A stretch of DNA of 64,000 bases from CAZTDU01 sp964617355 (GTDB lineage Bacteria > Pseudomonadota > Gammaproteobacteria > Burkholderiales > SG8-39), in NCBI GenBank assembly GCA_964617355.1, contig CAZTXP010000146.1, forward strand, positions 1-64,000, in the 5' to 3' direction. The position numbers and the translations under genes are program-made. How positions within the stretch are numbered: the first letter of the stretch is position 1; each line of letters opens with the position of its first letter. Positions 34,494 to 42,812 of the stretch are shown here, piece by piece. Below the pieces are notes generated by a model. That model had not been told where the DNA came from. It did no database searches and worked only from the letters and a program-made list of their open reading frames with translations.

Positions 34494-35600
34494 TCAGCCC
34501 TCCAGCCGCGCGATCGCGACCGCGGCCTGCCCGAGCGCGAGGCCCGCGTCGCCCGCGGAGACGAGGCGCGCCTCGAGCACCTGGAGGCCTTCGCGCGCCA
34601 GTTGCCGCCGGAGCTGCATGGACAGCACGCGATTGGCGAAGCAGCCGCCGCCGAGCGCGACGCAGGCGAGGTCGGTCTCGCTCGCTGCGCGCAGGGCCCA
34701 TTCGGCGAGCGCGGCGGCGAGCGTGGCGTGGAACACCGCGGCACCCTTCGCGGGGTCGACGCAGTCCGCCAGCCAGTCGAGCAGCGGCAGGAGGTCCAGC
34801 GTGCCGCCGGCGTGCAGGGCCCAGCCGCCGTCGAGCGGGGCCGCAAGGCCGTGCTGGCTGGCGAGCGCCTCGAGGCGCATCGGCGCCTCGCCTTCGCGTT
34901 CGTTGGTCTCGCAGGCGCCGAGCAGCGCCGCCGCGGCATCGAACCAGCGGCCGGCGCTCGAGGTGGGCGGGCAGCGCAGGCGGCTCGCGAGCATTTGCAC
35001 CACCGGCTTCGCGGCGCGGCGCGGGAAGCGGCGCCGTACTTCGTCGGCACGGCCGAGTTCGTGCAGCGCCGCCGCAGCCATGCGCCAGGGCTCGCGCGCG
35101 GCGCGGTCGCCGCCGGGCATCGGCAGCGTTCGAATGTGACCGAGGCGAACGAAGTCGCCCCGCTCGACGCGCAGCAGTTCGCCACCCCAGGCGCCGCCAT
35201 CGGTGCCGAGGCCGACGCCGTCCAGCGCGAGGCCGAGCACGGGTTCGTCGAGGCCGTGTTCCGCGACTACCGAGGCGATGTGCGCGTGATGGTGTTGCAC
35301 GCCGATCGCCGGCACGCCGAATTCCGCGGCGAGCTGCTGCGCGAAGCGAGTGCTCTGGAAATCCGGATGCAGGTCGTGGGCCACCACCGCCGGCTCGATG
35401 CCGAGCGTGCCGAGCAGTTGCCGCGCGGTTTCCTCCAGCGCCAGCACGGCGGAGGGCTCGCCGAGGTCGCCGACCGAAGCCGAGAGATAGGCTTCGTCGC
35501 TGCGCGTCGCGCAGACGGCGGCCTTCAGCCACGCGCCCAGCGCGAGCACGGGCGGGCCGGGCTTCGCGAGCTGGATCGACGCGGGCGAGCGTGCGTTCAT
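34494..35600 (-). CDS. hypF: Short HypF: carbamoyltransferase domain only
   Basis: A 368-residue protein, about half the normal HypF length of roughly 750. It contains only the C-terminal Kae1-like domain: the metal-binding HHHAHIAS, LALDGVGLGTDGGAWGGEL, and GGGCFANRVLS. The acylphosphatase, zinc-finger and YrdC-like domains that precede it in standard HypF are absent, and no separate gene for them lies in the operon. Shortened HypF copies are known in Ralstonia hydrogenase clusters, so this is probably functional, but the carbamoyl-adenylate step must then come from another protein or a second HypF elsewhere. The ATG overlaps the hypB stop (ATGA). Confidence 0.88.
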   Translation of the reverse strand: MNARSPASIQLAKPGPPVLALGAWLKAAVCATRSDEAYLSASVGDLGEPSAVLALEETARQLLGTLGIEPAVVAHDLHPDFQSTRFAQQLAAEFGVPAIGVQHHHAHIASVVAEHGLDEPVLGLALDGVGLGTDGGAWGGELLRVERGDFVRLGHIRTLPMPGGDRAAREPWRMAAAALHELGRADEVRRRFPRRAAKPVVQMLASRLRCPPTSSAGRWFDAAAALLGACETNEREGEAPMRLEALASQHGLAAPLDGGWALHAGGTLDLLPLLDWLADCVDPAKGAAVFHATLAAALAEWALRAASETDLACVALGGGCFANRVLSMQLRRQLAREGLQVLEARLVSAGDAGLALGQAAVAIARLEG

Positions 35601-36418
35601 GTGGCACTCGCAAGCGAGTGCGCAGCGCTCGCGAGGGAGCGGGCGGGCAGGCGCTCGGCGATCCAGCCGAGCCACGCGTCCATGCCTTGCCCGGTCTTCG
35701 CGGAGACCTCGAGCGCGCGGATCGCCGGGTTCGCGAGCCGGGCATGGCCCAGCGCGCGCGCGACGTCGAAGTCCACGTAGGGCAGCAGGTCGCATTTGTT
35801 GAAGAGGACCAGCGACGAGCCGCGGAAGATGTCCGGGTACTTGAGCGGCTTGTCGTCGCCCTCGGTGACCGACAGCACCACCACGCGCTCCGCTTCGCCG
35901 AGGTCGAAGGCCGCGGGGCAGACGAGGTTGCCGACGTTCTCGATCATCAGCACGCCGCCTTCGGGGGCCGGCACTTGATGGAATGCGCGGTCGATCATCG
36001 AGGCGTCGAGGTGGCAACCCTTGCCGGTGTTCACCTGCACCGCGGGTGCGCCGGTGGCACGGATGCGATCGGCGTCCAGGCTCGTCTGCTGGTCGCCCTC
36101 GATCACCGCCACCGGGCAGCGGCCGCGCAGCGCCTCGATGGTCTTGACGAGCAGGGTGGTCTTGCCGGAGCCGGGGCTGGAGACCAGGTTCACCGCAAGT
36201 ACGCGATGCGCGGCGAAGTGGCGGCGGTTGGCGATGGCGATCGCGTCGTTCTTCGCCAGCAGGTCTTCCTCGACGGCGACGCGGCGCAGGTCGGCCGCAG
36301 CGTGCCCATGATCGTGCGAGTGTTCGTGCGAATGTTCGTGAGAGTGTCCGTGCGCATGCTCGTGGGGATGCCCGTAGACATGCGCTTCTTCGTGTCCGCA
36401 GCCGCAAGTGGTGCACAT
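35597..36418 (-). CDS. hypB: Nickel-inserting GTPase HypB
   Basis: A 273-residue HypB. The N-terminus has MCTTCGCG, a high-affinity nickel motif, followed by a His-rich stretch (14 His within residues 9-39) that can store nickel. The GTPase core shows VSSPGSGKTTLL (P-loop), NTGKGCHLDASM (metal-binding Cys-His), ENVGNLVCP and FNKCDLLP. It delivers nickel to the hydrogenase together with HypA, whose gene is just upstream. The C-terminal 12 residues are Ala/Ser rich. Confidence 0.95.
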   Translation of the reverse strand: MCTTCGCGHEEAHVYGHPHEHAHGHSHEHSHEHSHDHGHAAADLRRVAVEEDLLAKNDAIAIANRRHFAAHRVLAVNLVSSPGSGKTTLLVKTIEALRGRCPVAVIEGDQQTSLDADRIRATGAPAVQVNTGKGCHLDASMIDRAFHQVPAPEGGVLMIENVGNLVCPAAFDLGEAERVVVLSVTEGDDKPLKYPDIFRGSSLVLFNKCDLLPYVDFDVARALGHARLANPAIRALEVSAKTGQGMDAWLGWIAERLPARSLASAAHSLASAT

Positions 36419-36429
36419 GGCGGGTCTCC

Positions 36430-36672
36430 TCAGGCGATCTCGATGTCGCGCACGCGCATGGCGTGGCCGGGGATGCGTTCGATGTCGAGCCGCGCGCCGC
36501 TCGCGCAGCCCTCGCGCGCGACGACCTCGAAGGCGAAGGCGAGCGCCTCGGGTTCGACGCAGGCCGCGTCGCCCAGGTCGAGGCGCACCGAGGCGACGCG
36601 CGTCGCGCCGTGCTTGCGGGCCGCGGCCTCCACGATCGCGAGCATGTCCTGCGCGAGGCTCAGTTCGTGCAT
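36430..36672 (-). CDS. hypA: HypA lacking its zinc-binding domain
   Basis: An 80-residue HypA; normal HypA has about 113. The nickel-binding N-terminus MHE is present, followed by the usual fold (SLAQDMLAIVEAAARKHGAT, VEPEALAFAFEVVAREG). Where family members insert a zinc loop with two C-x-x-C pairs, this protein passes from ARLDIERIPGHA straight to MRVRDIEIA, the normal last strand; only two isolated cysteines remain. The loss is a precise in-frame removal of about 35 residues. The nickel site may work, but zinc-dependent structure and HypB docking would differ. The start overlaps the hoxW gene by 13 bp. Confidence 0.88.
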   Translation of the reverse strand: MHELSLAQDMLAIVEAAARKHGATRVASVRLDLGDAACVEPEALAFAFEVVAREGCASGARLDIERIPGHAMRVRDIEIA

Positions 36673-37163
36673 GGCGGGGCCTCCGCGACGCGGTCCCAGT
36701 ACGCAGGATCGGGGTGCGAAAGCAGGTCGCGGGCGAGTCGCGTCGCGGCGGCGAGCCGCGCTTCGGCTTGCGCGTCCATCGCCGCGCCGAGTTCGAAGCG
36801 CTCGCCGCGGATCGCCAGCAGCCACGCCTCCGGCGCCGTGGCGCCGGCGATGTCCTCGCGCACCGACAGCAGGGCTTGCGGGCTGAGCGCGTGCGTGGTG
36901 AAGCTGCGGTCGCGGGCGGGCGCGACGCGCGTGAGGGCGTAGGGCGCAGGTGCGCGCGTGCTCGCGTCCACGAACAGCACTTGCGCCGCGCCATCGAGGT
37001 CGAGCGCGTGCTCCGGTTGCAGCTGGAAATCCCAAAGGAACCCATGCTCGCGCCAGTCCGGGTGGCTCGCCGCCTCGGCCTCTAGCGATGCGAGCAGCAT
37101 CGGCCCGAGCGCGTCGTCGCCGCGGCCGGGATTGCCCCATCCGAGGACCAGGACGCGACTCAT
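36660..37163 (-). CDS. hoxW: Hydrogenase maturation protease HoxW
   Basis: A 167-residue peptidase of the HycI/HupD/HoxW family that removes the C-terminal peptide of the hydrogenase large subunit after nickel insertion. Motifs: LGWGNPGRGDDALG with Asp that senses nickel, FVDAST, and TTHALSPQALL. The position directly after hoxH matches hoxW in soluble NAD-reducing hydrogenase operons. Its likely target is the 33-residue tail of HoxH after His466. The start overlaps the hoxH stop by four bases. Confidence 0.88.
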   Translation of the reverse strand: MSRVLVLGWGNPGRGDDALGPMLLASLEAEAASHPDWREHGFLWDFQLQPEHALDLDGAAQVLFVDASTRAPAPYALTRVAPARDRSFTTHALSPQALLSVREDIAGATAPEAWLLAIRGERFELGAAMDAQAEARLAAATRLARDLLSHPDPAYWDRVAEAPPCTN

Positions 37164-38659
37164 GCGGGGCGCACCGTGCCGTCGGCGTCGCGCGCCAGGG
37201 CCGACACGCGTTCACCTGACGCGTCGATCAGCTCGATCTCGAGCGGCATGCGTCCGAGCGCGTGCGTGGCGCAGGAGAGGCAGGGGTCGTAGGCGCGGAT
37301 CGCGACCTCGACGTGGTTCAGCAGCGGCTCGGTGACCTCGTGGCCGTCGAGGTGCTGCAGGGCGACCACGCGCACCGCCTCGTTCATCGCCTGGTTGTTG
37401 TGCGTGGTCGAGACGATGAGATTGCAGCGCACGACCTGGTCGTTCTCGTCGATGCGGTAGTGGTGGATCAGCGTGCCGCGCGGCGCCTCGATCACGCCGA
37501 CGCCGCGGAACTGGCGTTCACCCGGCACCACGAGTTCGCCCGAGAGGAGATCCGGGTCCGCAAGCAGCGCCTCGATGCCCTCGGCCGCGTGCAGCATCTC
37601 GATCATGCGCGCCCAGTGGTAGGCCAGCGAGGCGTGGCGTGCCGAGCCGCCGTCGTGGGTGACGAGTTCCTGGCGCGCGGCTTCGGCCAGTGGCGTCGGG
37701 ATGAAGTCGCAATTGAACACCCGCGCCAGCGGGCCGACGCGATACCAGCCGTCCTCGGCGCCGAGCGCGCGGATGAACGGGAACTTCATGTAGGACCACG
37801 GTTTCACCACCTCGTGCAGCACCTCGCCGTAGGCGGCGGGGTCGTGCTGGTCGAAAAGGATCGCGCCCGAGGCGTCGCGCGCCCGGAGCTTGCCGTCGTA
37901 GAGTTCCATGCCGCCATCGGCGCGCACCAGGGACAGCACCGGCGAGCGCAGTGCGGCGAAGTCGCGTGCGGATTCCTTGCCGTCGACGTAGAGGCGCTTC
38001 GCGATCTCGACGGCTTCGCGGCTCCATGCGAGGGTCTGCGCGAGGTCCTTGAGCAACTCGTCGCGCTCGGCGGCCGAGAGGCGCTTGTTCACGCCGCCCG
38101 GCACCGCCAGGGACCCGTGCACGCGCTTGCCGGCGGTGATGCGGATCACCTCCTGCCCGTACTTCCGGAGCAGCACGCCCTTCTTCGCGACTTCGGGGAA
38201 GGCCGCGGCCACCGCGAGCACGTGGCGCTTCTCCACCGGCGCATCGAAGCCGAAGAGCAGGTCCGGCGACGACAGGTGGAAGAAATGCAGCGCGTGCGAC
38301 TGCAGCACCTGCCCGAAATGCAAGAGGCGCCGCATCTTGTCGGCGGTGGGCGTGAGCTTCGTTGCGCCGGCGAGCATGTCCACGGCCTTCGCGCCGGCGA
38401 GGTGGTGGCTCACCGGGCAGATGCCGCAGAGGCGCTGCACCATCACCGGCACCTCCCAGTAGGGCCGGCCCTGCACGAACTTCTCGAAGCCGCGGAACTC
38501 GACGATGTGGAAGCGCGCCTGCTGTACGCGGTTGGATTCGTCGAGCAGCAGCGTCACCTTGCCGTGGCCTTCGACGCGCGTGACCGGCTCGATCACCACG
38601 CGGCGCAGGTTTTCCGGATTCGGTGTCGATTCGAGGCGGGAGGCGGGAGTGGGGCTCAT
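37160..38659 (-). CDS. hoxH: NAD-reducing [NiFe] hydrogenase large subunit HoxH
   Basis: A 499-residue large subunit that holds the Ni-Fe centre. The first pair of cysteine ligands is in RLCGICPVSHH (Cys78 and Cys81) and the second in DPCLSCATHALG (Cys460 and Cys463). RVEGHG near residue 28 is the L1 motif. The protein extends 33 residues beyond His466, the usual processing site, so it is made as a precursor for HoxW. With HoxY, HoxU and HoxF it forms a cytoplasmic group 3d bidirectional hydrogenase linking H2 and NAD(H). Confidence 0.95.
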   Translation of the reverse strand: MSPTPASRLESTPNPENLRRVVIEPVTRVEGHGKVTLLLDESNRVQQARFHIVEFRGFEKFVQGRPYWEVPVMVQRLCGICPVSHHLAGAKAVDMLAGATKLTPTADKMRRLLHFGQVLQSHALHFFHLSSPDLLFGFDAPVEKRHVLAVAAAFPEVAKKGVLLRKYGQEVIRITAGKRVHGSLAVPGGVNKRLSAAERDELLKDLAQTLAWSREAVEIAKRLYVDGKESARDFAALRSPVLSLVRADGGMELYDGKLRARDASGAILFDQHDPAAYGEVLHEVVKPWSYMKFPFIRALGAEDGWYRVGPLARVFNCDFIPTPLAEAARQELVTHDGGSARHASLAYHWARMIEMLHAAEGIEALLADPDLLSGELVVPGERQFRGVGVIEAPRGTLIHHYRIDENDQVVRCNLIVSTTHNNQAMNEAVRVVALQHLDGHEVTEPLLNHVEVAIRAYDPCLSCATHALGRMPLEIELIDASGERVSALARDADGTVRPA

Positions 38660-38666
38660 GGGTGGC

Positions 38667-39206
38667 TCAGTCGTAGCGCACGGCCGCGGGATCGAGCGTC
38701 GGGGTGCGGCCGGCGATCAGGTCGGTGAAGAACTTCGAGAAGGTGTCGGCCGACGGCGGGCAGCCGGGCAGGAAGTAGTCGACGCGCACCACCTCCTGGA
38801 TCGGGTGCACTTTGTCGAAGGGTAGCGGCAGTTCGCGGTCGTTCGGGATCACGTGGCCCTCGGTGCCGGGCTCGTACTGGTAGACCTCGCGGAAGCATTC
38901 CCAGAGGCTGACGTTGTTCCGCATCGCGGGCACGCCGCCGGTGATCGCGCAGGCGCCGACCGCGACCAGGATGCGGCAGTTCTGGCGGAAGGCCTTCAGC
39001 ACGTGAACGTTTTCGGCATTGCACAGGCCGCCTTCCACCAGCCCGACGTCGCAGGGCCCGACCTTCTTGATGTCGTTGATCGGCGAGCGGTCGAACTCCA
39101 CGTGCTGCGCGAGTTCGAGGATGCGCTCGTCGATGTCGAGCAGCGACATGTGGCAGCCGAAGCAGCCGGCCAGCGAACAGGTGGCGACGCGCAGTTTCTC
39201 AGCCAC
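38667..39206 (-). CDS. hoxY: NAD-reducing hydrogenase small subunit HoxY
   Basis: A 179-residue small subunit that carries the [4Fe-4S] cluster next to the active site. Cysteines are in TCSLAGCFGCHMSLLD, EGGLCNAEN, VGACAITGG and LPGCPPSAD. It is compact, without the twin-arginine signal and C-terminal clusters of membrane uptake hydrogenases, which agrees with a cytoplasmic enzyme. I use GTG 39206, preceded by AAGGAG; the start overlaps the hoxU stop by 8 bp. Confidence 0.93.
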   Translation of the reverse strand: MAEKLRVATCSLAGCFGCHMSLLDIDERILELAQHVEFDRSPINDIKKVGPCDVGLVEGGLCNAENVHVLKAFRQNCRILVAVGACAITGGVPAMRNNVSLWECFREVYQYEPGTEGHVIPNDRELPLPFDKVHPIQEVVRVDYFLPGCPPSADTFSKFFTDLIAGRTPTLDPAAVRYD

Positions 39207-39942
39207 GGCGCGGCTCCTTGTCGAGTGAATAGTCCTTCGCCTGTCGCGCCTCGGTGATCGCGACTTCGCGGATCGGATGCTTGTCGAAGGTGCGCTCGCC
39301 GATCGGCACCTGGTAGGCGCGGCGCTTGGGCAGCAGCGCGCCGACGGGGCACACGCGCACCGCGGCATCGGTCACCTCGACCTTCGAGTCGCGCAACAGG
39401 CCCGTGGGGGAATCCACCACCAGTCGCGAGCGGATGCCGCGCCCGGCGATGGCGAAGGCGCGCTTGCCGTCGACGTCGCGGCTGGCGCGCACGCAGAGGT
39501 CGCAGAGGATGCAGCGGTTGCGGTCGAGCAGCACGTCCGGATGCGAGGCGTCGAGGTCGCGCGCCGGGAAGAAGTGCTCGAACCGCGAGTGGTCCATGCC
39601 GACGTGATAGCCCACCGCCTGCAGCTCGCAGTCGCCGCTCTTCTCGCAGGCGGGGCAGGCGTGGTTGCCCTCCGCGAACAGCATTTCGACCAGCGCGCGG
39701 CGCATGTCGATGAGTTCCGGCGTCGCGCTCTCGACCTTCATGCCGGTGCGCGCGCGCGTGGTGCACGAGGCCGCGTTGCGGCCGTCGATCGCTACCGTGC
39801 AGACCTTGCAGCTGCCGTGCGGCTCGTACCCGGGCCGATGGCACAGGTGCGGGATGTACGCGCCGGCGTCGAGCGCCGCCTGCATCACCGTCTCGCCCTC
39901 GCGGAAGGGGATCTCGCGGCCGTCGAGCGTGAAGGTGCTCAT
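39199..39942 (-). CDS. hoxU: Hydrogenase diaphorase iron-sulfur subunit HoxU
   Basis: A 247-residue electron-transfer subunit related to the N-terminal part of NuoG. It has a plant-type [2Fe-2S] domain (CHRPGYEPHGSCKVCTVAI then SC), the H-x-C-x-x-C-x5-C site (HACPACEKSGDCELQ), and a further [4Fe-4S] ligand set in CILCDLCVRASRD with RVCPVG. It passes electrons between HoxY and the flavin subunit HoxF. The start overlaps the hoxF stop by four bases. Confidence 0.93.
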   Translation of the reverse strand: MSTFTLDGREIPFREGETVMQAALDAGAYIPHLCHRPGYEPHGSCKVCTVAIDGRNAASCTTRARTGMKVESATPELIDMRRALVEMLFAEGNHACPACEKSGDCELQAVGYHVGMDHSRFEHFFPARDLDASHPDVLLDRNRCILCDLCVRASRDVDGKRAFAIAGRGIRSRLVVDSPTGLLRDSKVEVTDAAVRVCPVGALLPKRRAYQVPIGERTFDKHPIREVAITEARQAKDYSLDKEPRRG

Positions 39943-41726
39943 GGGGTTTCGCTTTCGATGTGCGCCCACTCGTCGTCGCGGCCGGTGATCAGGCGCGCGG
40001 TGCCGAGCGCGGCGTCGAGGTCGAAGGAGGGCTCGTAGTCGAGGTTCACCAGCCGCCGCTCGAAGGACTCGGGGAAGGCCTGCATCGCCTGCACCACCGG
40101 CCGCGCGGCGGTGTGGCCGAGGCCGCAGTGGCTCATCGCCTGCAGCACGCGCATCAGCATCTTCATGCGGTCCATGTCCCAGGCGCTGCCCTTGCCCTCG
40201 GCGAGCTTGTCCATGGTGTTGCGCAGGAGCGAGGTGCCGACGCGGCACGGCGTGCAGAAGCCGCAACTCTCGTGCGCGAAGAAGTGCGTGAAGTTGCGCG
40301 CCACGTCGAACATGTCGCGGTTGCGCGAGAACACCATCAGCGCGCCTGCCGTGGGCACGTCCTCGAACGACAGCTTCCGGTCGAAGTCGCGCCAGGGAAG
40401 GCACGTGCCCGAGGGGCCGCCGACCTGCACCGCCTGCGGCTGCTGCGCGCCTGCGTCCGCGAGTACCTGCTTGAGGCTCGCGCCGAAGGGCACCTCGTAG
40501 ATGCCGGGGCGCTTCACGTCACCCGAGAGGCTGAGAAGCTTCGTTCCGGTGGAACCCGGCGTGCCGAGCGTGGCGAACCACGCGCCGCCGCGCTCGAGGA
40601 TCTTCGCCGCGCAGGCGTAGGTCTCGACGTTGTTCACCACCGAGGGCTGGCCCTGGAAGCCGAAGGTGTCGGGGTAGGGCGGCCGATTGCGCGGACGACC
40701 GGGCTTGCCTTCGAGCGACTCGATCAGCGCCGACTCCTCGCCGCAGATGTACGCGCCCGCGCCGAGCACGATCTCGATGTCGAACGCGTAGCCGGGAGAA
40801 CCGAGGATGTGCTCGCCCAGCAGGCCGGCCTTGCGGCGCCGCTCCAGCACTGCGTTCAGTCCCTCGTGCAGCGACAGGTACTCGCCGCGCAGGTACAGGA
40901 AGCCCTTCGTGGCGCCGAGCACGCGCGCGGCGATCGTCATGCCCTCGAAGACGAGGTCGGCGTGGCTTTTCAGCAGCACGCGATCCTTGAAGGTGCCGGG
41001 CTCGCCTTCGTCGGCGTTGCAGATGACGTAGTGCGCCTTGCCATTCGCCTTGCGGGCCGATCCCCACTTGGCTGCGGTCTTGAAGCCGGCGCCGCCGCGG
41101 CCGCGCAGGTTGGCCGCATCCAGTTCGGCGAGGATGCCGTCCGCCCCGACGGCGAGCGCGCGGCGCAGGGCCGCGCCCGGCTCGAAGGGCTCGCCGATCA
41201 GCGGCCCGGCCTTGCGGACGTTGTCGGGCACGTCGAACAGCGTGGCGGGCCAATGCTCGAGCGCGCGCTGCTCGCGGATCAGGTTGGCGATCAGGTCGAG
41301 CTTGTTGCGATCCAGCGCTGGCACGAGGCGCCCGTTGACCAGCGCACCGGGGGGCTGGTCGGCGAGTCCGATGTCCGAGGTGCTGTCGACGAACACCAGG
41401 CCGTCCTCGCTCAGCTTGCCGGGTTCGACGAGCAGGCCGTCGCAGAAGCCGCGCATCAACTCGGCCTTGCCGGCCATGTGGTCGATGACGTTATCCGAGA
41501 ACAGGATCTCGTAGCACCCGTGCGGCTTGTCGTGCAGCAGGTGGTAGAAGCTCGACGTGGCCTCGACCTCGGCGCGGGTGAGGCCCACAGCCGCGGCGAT
41601 GCGCTCGAGCGACTCGGGCGGCACGCAGCCCAGTTCGGACTGCACGCTCCGAAGGATGGCCAGCAGGCGCCACGGCTCGTTCCCGTGGCGCGCGATGGCA
41701 CGATCGACGGCGGGGTTCGGGTCCAT
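39939..41726 (-). CDS. hoxF: Hydrogenase diaphorase flavoprotein HoxF
   Basis: A 595-residue NAD(H)-oxidising/reducing subunit that fuses a NuoE-like region (about 1-155) with a NuoF-like core. The core has RGRGGAGF and the NADH/FMN segments NADEGEPGTFKDR and GAGAYICGEESALIESLEGK, and the [4Fe-4S] site SCGFCTPCRVG with a later Cys in SHCGLG. In the NuoE-like part the cysteines that would bind a [2Fe-2S] cluster are mostly replaced: LFSDNVIDH and DSTSDIGLADQPP have none. It is the first gene of the leftward hox-hyp operon; its upstream region contains an FNR-type site. Confidence 0.94.
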   Translation of the reverse strand: MDPNPAVDRAIARHGNEPWRLLAILRSVQSELGCVPPESLERIAAAVGLTRAEVEATSSFYHLLHDKPHGCYEILFSDNVIDHMAGKAELMRGFCDGLLVEPGKLSEDGLVFVDSTSDIGLADQPPGALVNGRLVPALDRNKLDLIANLIREQRALEHWPATLFDVPDNVRKAGPLIGEPFEPGAALRRALAVGADGILAELDAANLRGRGGAGFKTAAKWGSARKANGKAHYVICNADEGEPGTFKDRVLLKSHADLVFEGMTIAARVLGATKGFLYLRGEYLSLHEGLNAVLERRRKAGLLGEHILGSPGYAFDIEIVLGAGAYICGEESALIESLEGKPGRPRNRPPYPDTFGFQGQPSVVNNVETYACAAKILERGGAWFATLGTPGSTGTKLLSLSGDVKRPGIYEVPFGASLKQVLADAGAQQPQAVQVGGPSGTCLPWRDFDRKLSFEDVPTAGALMVFSRNRDMFDVARNFTHFFAHESCGFCTPCRVGTSLLRNTMDKLAEGKGSAWDMDRMKMLMRVLQAMSHCGLGHTAARPVVQAMQAFPESFERRLVNLDYEPSFDLDAALGTARLITGRDDEWAHIESETP

Positions 41727-41755
41727 GGCTTTTCGCCTTGCGTTGTGGCAAACCC

Positions 41756-41761
41756 AGTATG
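41756..41761 (-). promoter_or_regulatory. Possible -10 box of the hoxF promoter
   Basis: Read on the minus strand this is CATACT (4 of 6 matches to TATAAT). Its centre is 31 bp from the centre of the FNR-type site upstream, close to the 32 bp expected when an FNR-family activator binds at -41.5. Transcription would begin near 41748-41749, leaving a leader of about 22 bases. No good -35 box is needed in such promoters. Confidence 0.4.
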
Positions 41762-41782
41762 GAAGGGCGGGGTGGTTCGCAC

Positions 41783-41796
41783 TTGAGGCAGGTCAA
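41783..41796. promoter_or_regulatory. FNR/ANR-type operator upstream of hoxF
   Basis: The sequence TTGAGGCAGGTCAA is TTGA-N6-TCAA, the core of the FNR/ANR/DNR consensus TTGAT-N4-ATCAA with the right spacing. It lies 57-70 bp before the hoxF start, in the 135-bp region between hoxF and the divergent dehydrogenase gene. Placement relative to a possible -10 box suggests activation of the hydrogenase operon under low oxygen. Confidence 0.5.
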
Positions 41797-41861
41797 GCCT
41801 GCGGCGGCGTCCGGGCTTGGCTTATCCTCGCGTCTTTCGTTTTCGACCCTTGGAGCGACGA

Positions 41862-42812
41862 ATGACCCGCGTGCTGATCTGGGCGAAAGACCCTGCTCCC
41901 TACCGGGCGGCGCTGGAGCGCGCCGGACTCGGCGGCCGGCTGGTCATCGACACCGCGAAGGTGGGCGAGAAGCCGTCGCCCGAGGCGCTGGCGGGCGCCG
42001 AGGTGCTGATGGCCGTGAACGTGCCGGCCGGGGCGGTGGGAGAGATGCCGAAGCTGCGCTGGGTGCAGTCCGGGTCGGTGGGCGTGGACCACTGGCTCTC
42101 GCGCCCGGACCTGAAGCCCGCAGTGCAGCTCACCTGCGCGCGCGGCACGCACCGCGTGTCGATGCCCGAGAACATCCTCGGCGCGTTGTTCAGCGCCACC
42201 AAGCCCTTCCTCGCGGCGGCCGAGCAGCAGAAGGCATCGAAGTGGGTGAACCGCGTCTCCGAGACGCTGGCCGGCAAGACGCTCGGCATCCTCGGCCTCG
42301 GCGCGATCGGCCTCGAAGTCGCGAAGAAGGCGGTCGCGCTCGAGATGCGCGTCGTCGGCACCAAGAAGACGCCCGGCGCGCTGCCGAACGTGGAGAAGGC
42401 CTACGCGCCCGCGCAGATCGACGAAGTGCTGGCGCAGTCGGACTTCGTCGTGCTGCTCCTGCCGCTCACGCCCGAGACCGAGAACCTGATGGACGCCGCA
42501 CGCTTCGCGAAGATGAAGCCAACGGCGTGGTTCATCAACTTCGGTCGCGGCGCCTCGGTGGTCGATGCCGACCTGATCGCCGCGGTGAAGGCGAAGCGCA
42601 TCGCCGGCGCGATCCTCGACGTGTTCCGCAAGGAGCCGCTGCCCGCCGACGACCCGTTCTGGACCGCCGAGGGCATCCGCGTGCTGCCGCACATCGGCGG
42701 CTTCCAGAAGGAGCGCGACGACATCGTCGCCGCGCAGTTCGTCGACAACATGCGCCGATTCCTCGACGGGCAGCCGCTCGCCGAGGTGGTGGACCGGGCT
42801 CGCGGGTATTGA
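41862..42812 (+). CDS. D-2-hydroxyacid dehydrogenase
   Basis: A 316-residue NAD(P)-dependent D-isomer 2-hydroxyacid dehydrogenase. It shows the nucleotide-binding GILGLGAIGLEVAKKA, the catalytic Arg in INFGRGASVVD, the Glu in FRKEPLP and the His in LPHIGGF. The branch looks like glyoxylate/hydroxypyruvate reductase-type enzymes. It is divergent from hoxF and shares the region with the FNR-type site. The gene ends one base into the CHAT-protein start (TGATG), so the two are probably co-translated. Confidence 0.85.
   Translation: MTRVLIWAKDPAPYRAALERAGLGGRLVIDTAKVGEKPSPEALAGAEVLMAVNVPAGAVGEMPKLRWVQSGSVGVDHWLSRPDLKPAVQLTCARGTHRVSMPENILGALFSATKPFLAAAEQQKASKWVNRVSETLAGKTLGILGLGAIGLEVAKKAVALEMRVVGTKKTPGALPNVEKAYAPAQIDEVLAQSDFVVLLLPLTPETENLMDAARFAKMKPTAWFINFGRGASVVDADLIAAVKAKRIAGAILDVFRKEPLPADDPFWTAEGIRVLPHIGGFQKERDDIVAAQFVDNMRRFLDGQPLAEVVDRARGY

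Noticed and set aside
41727..41861. Sigma-54 promoter for the hydrogenase operon
   Set aside because: I found no TGGCAC-N5-TTGC pattern toward hoxF; TGGCAA on the other strand lacks the second half.
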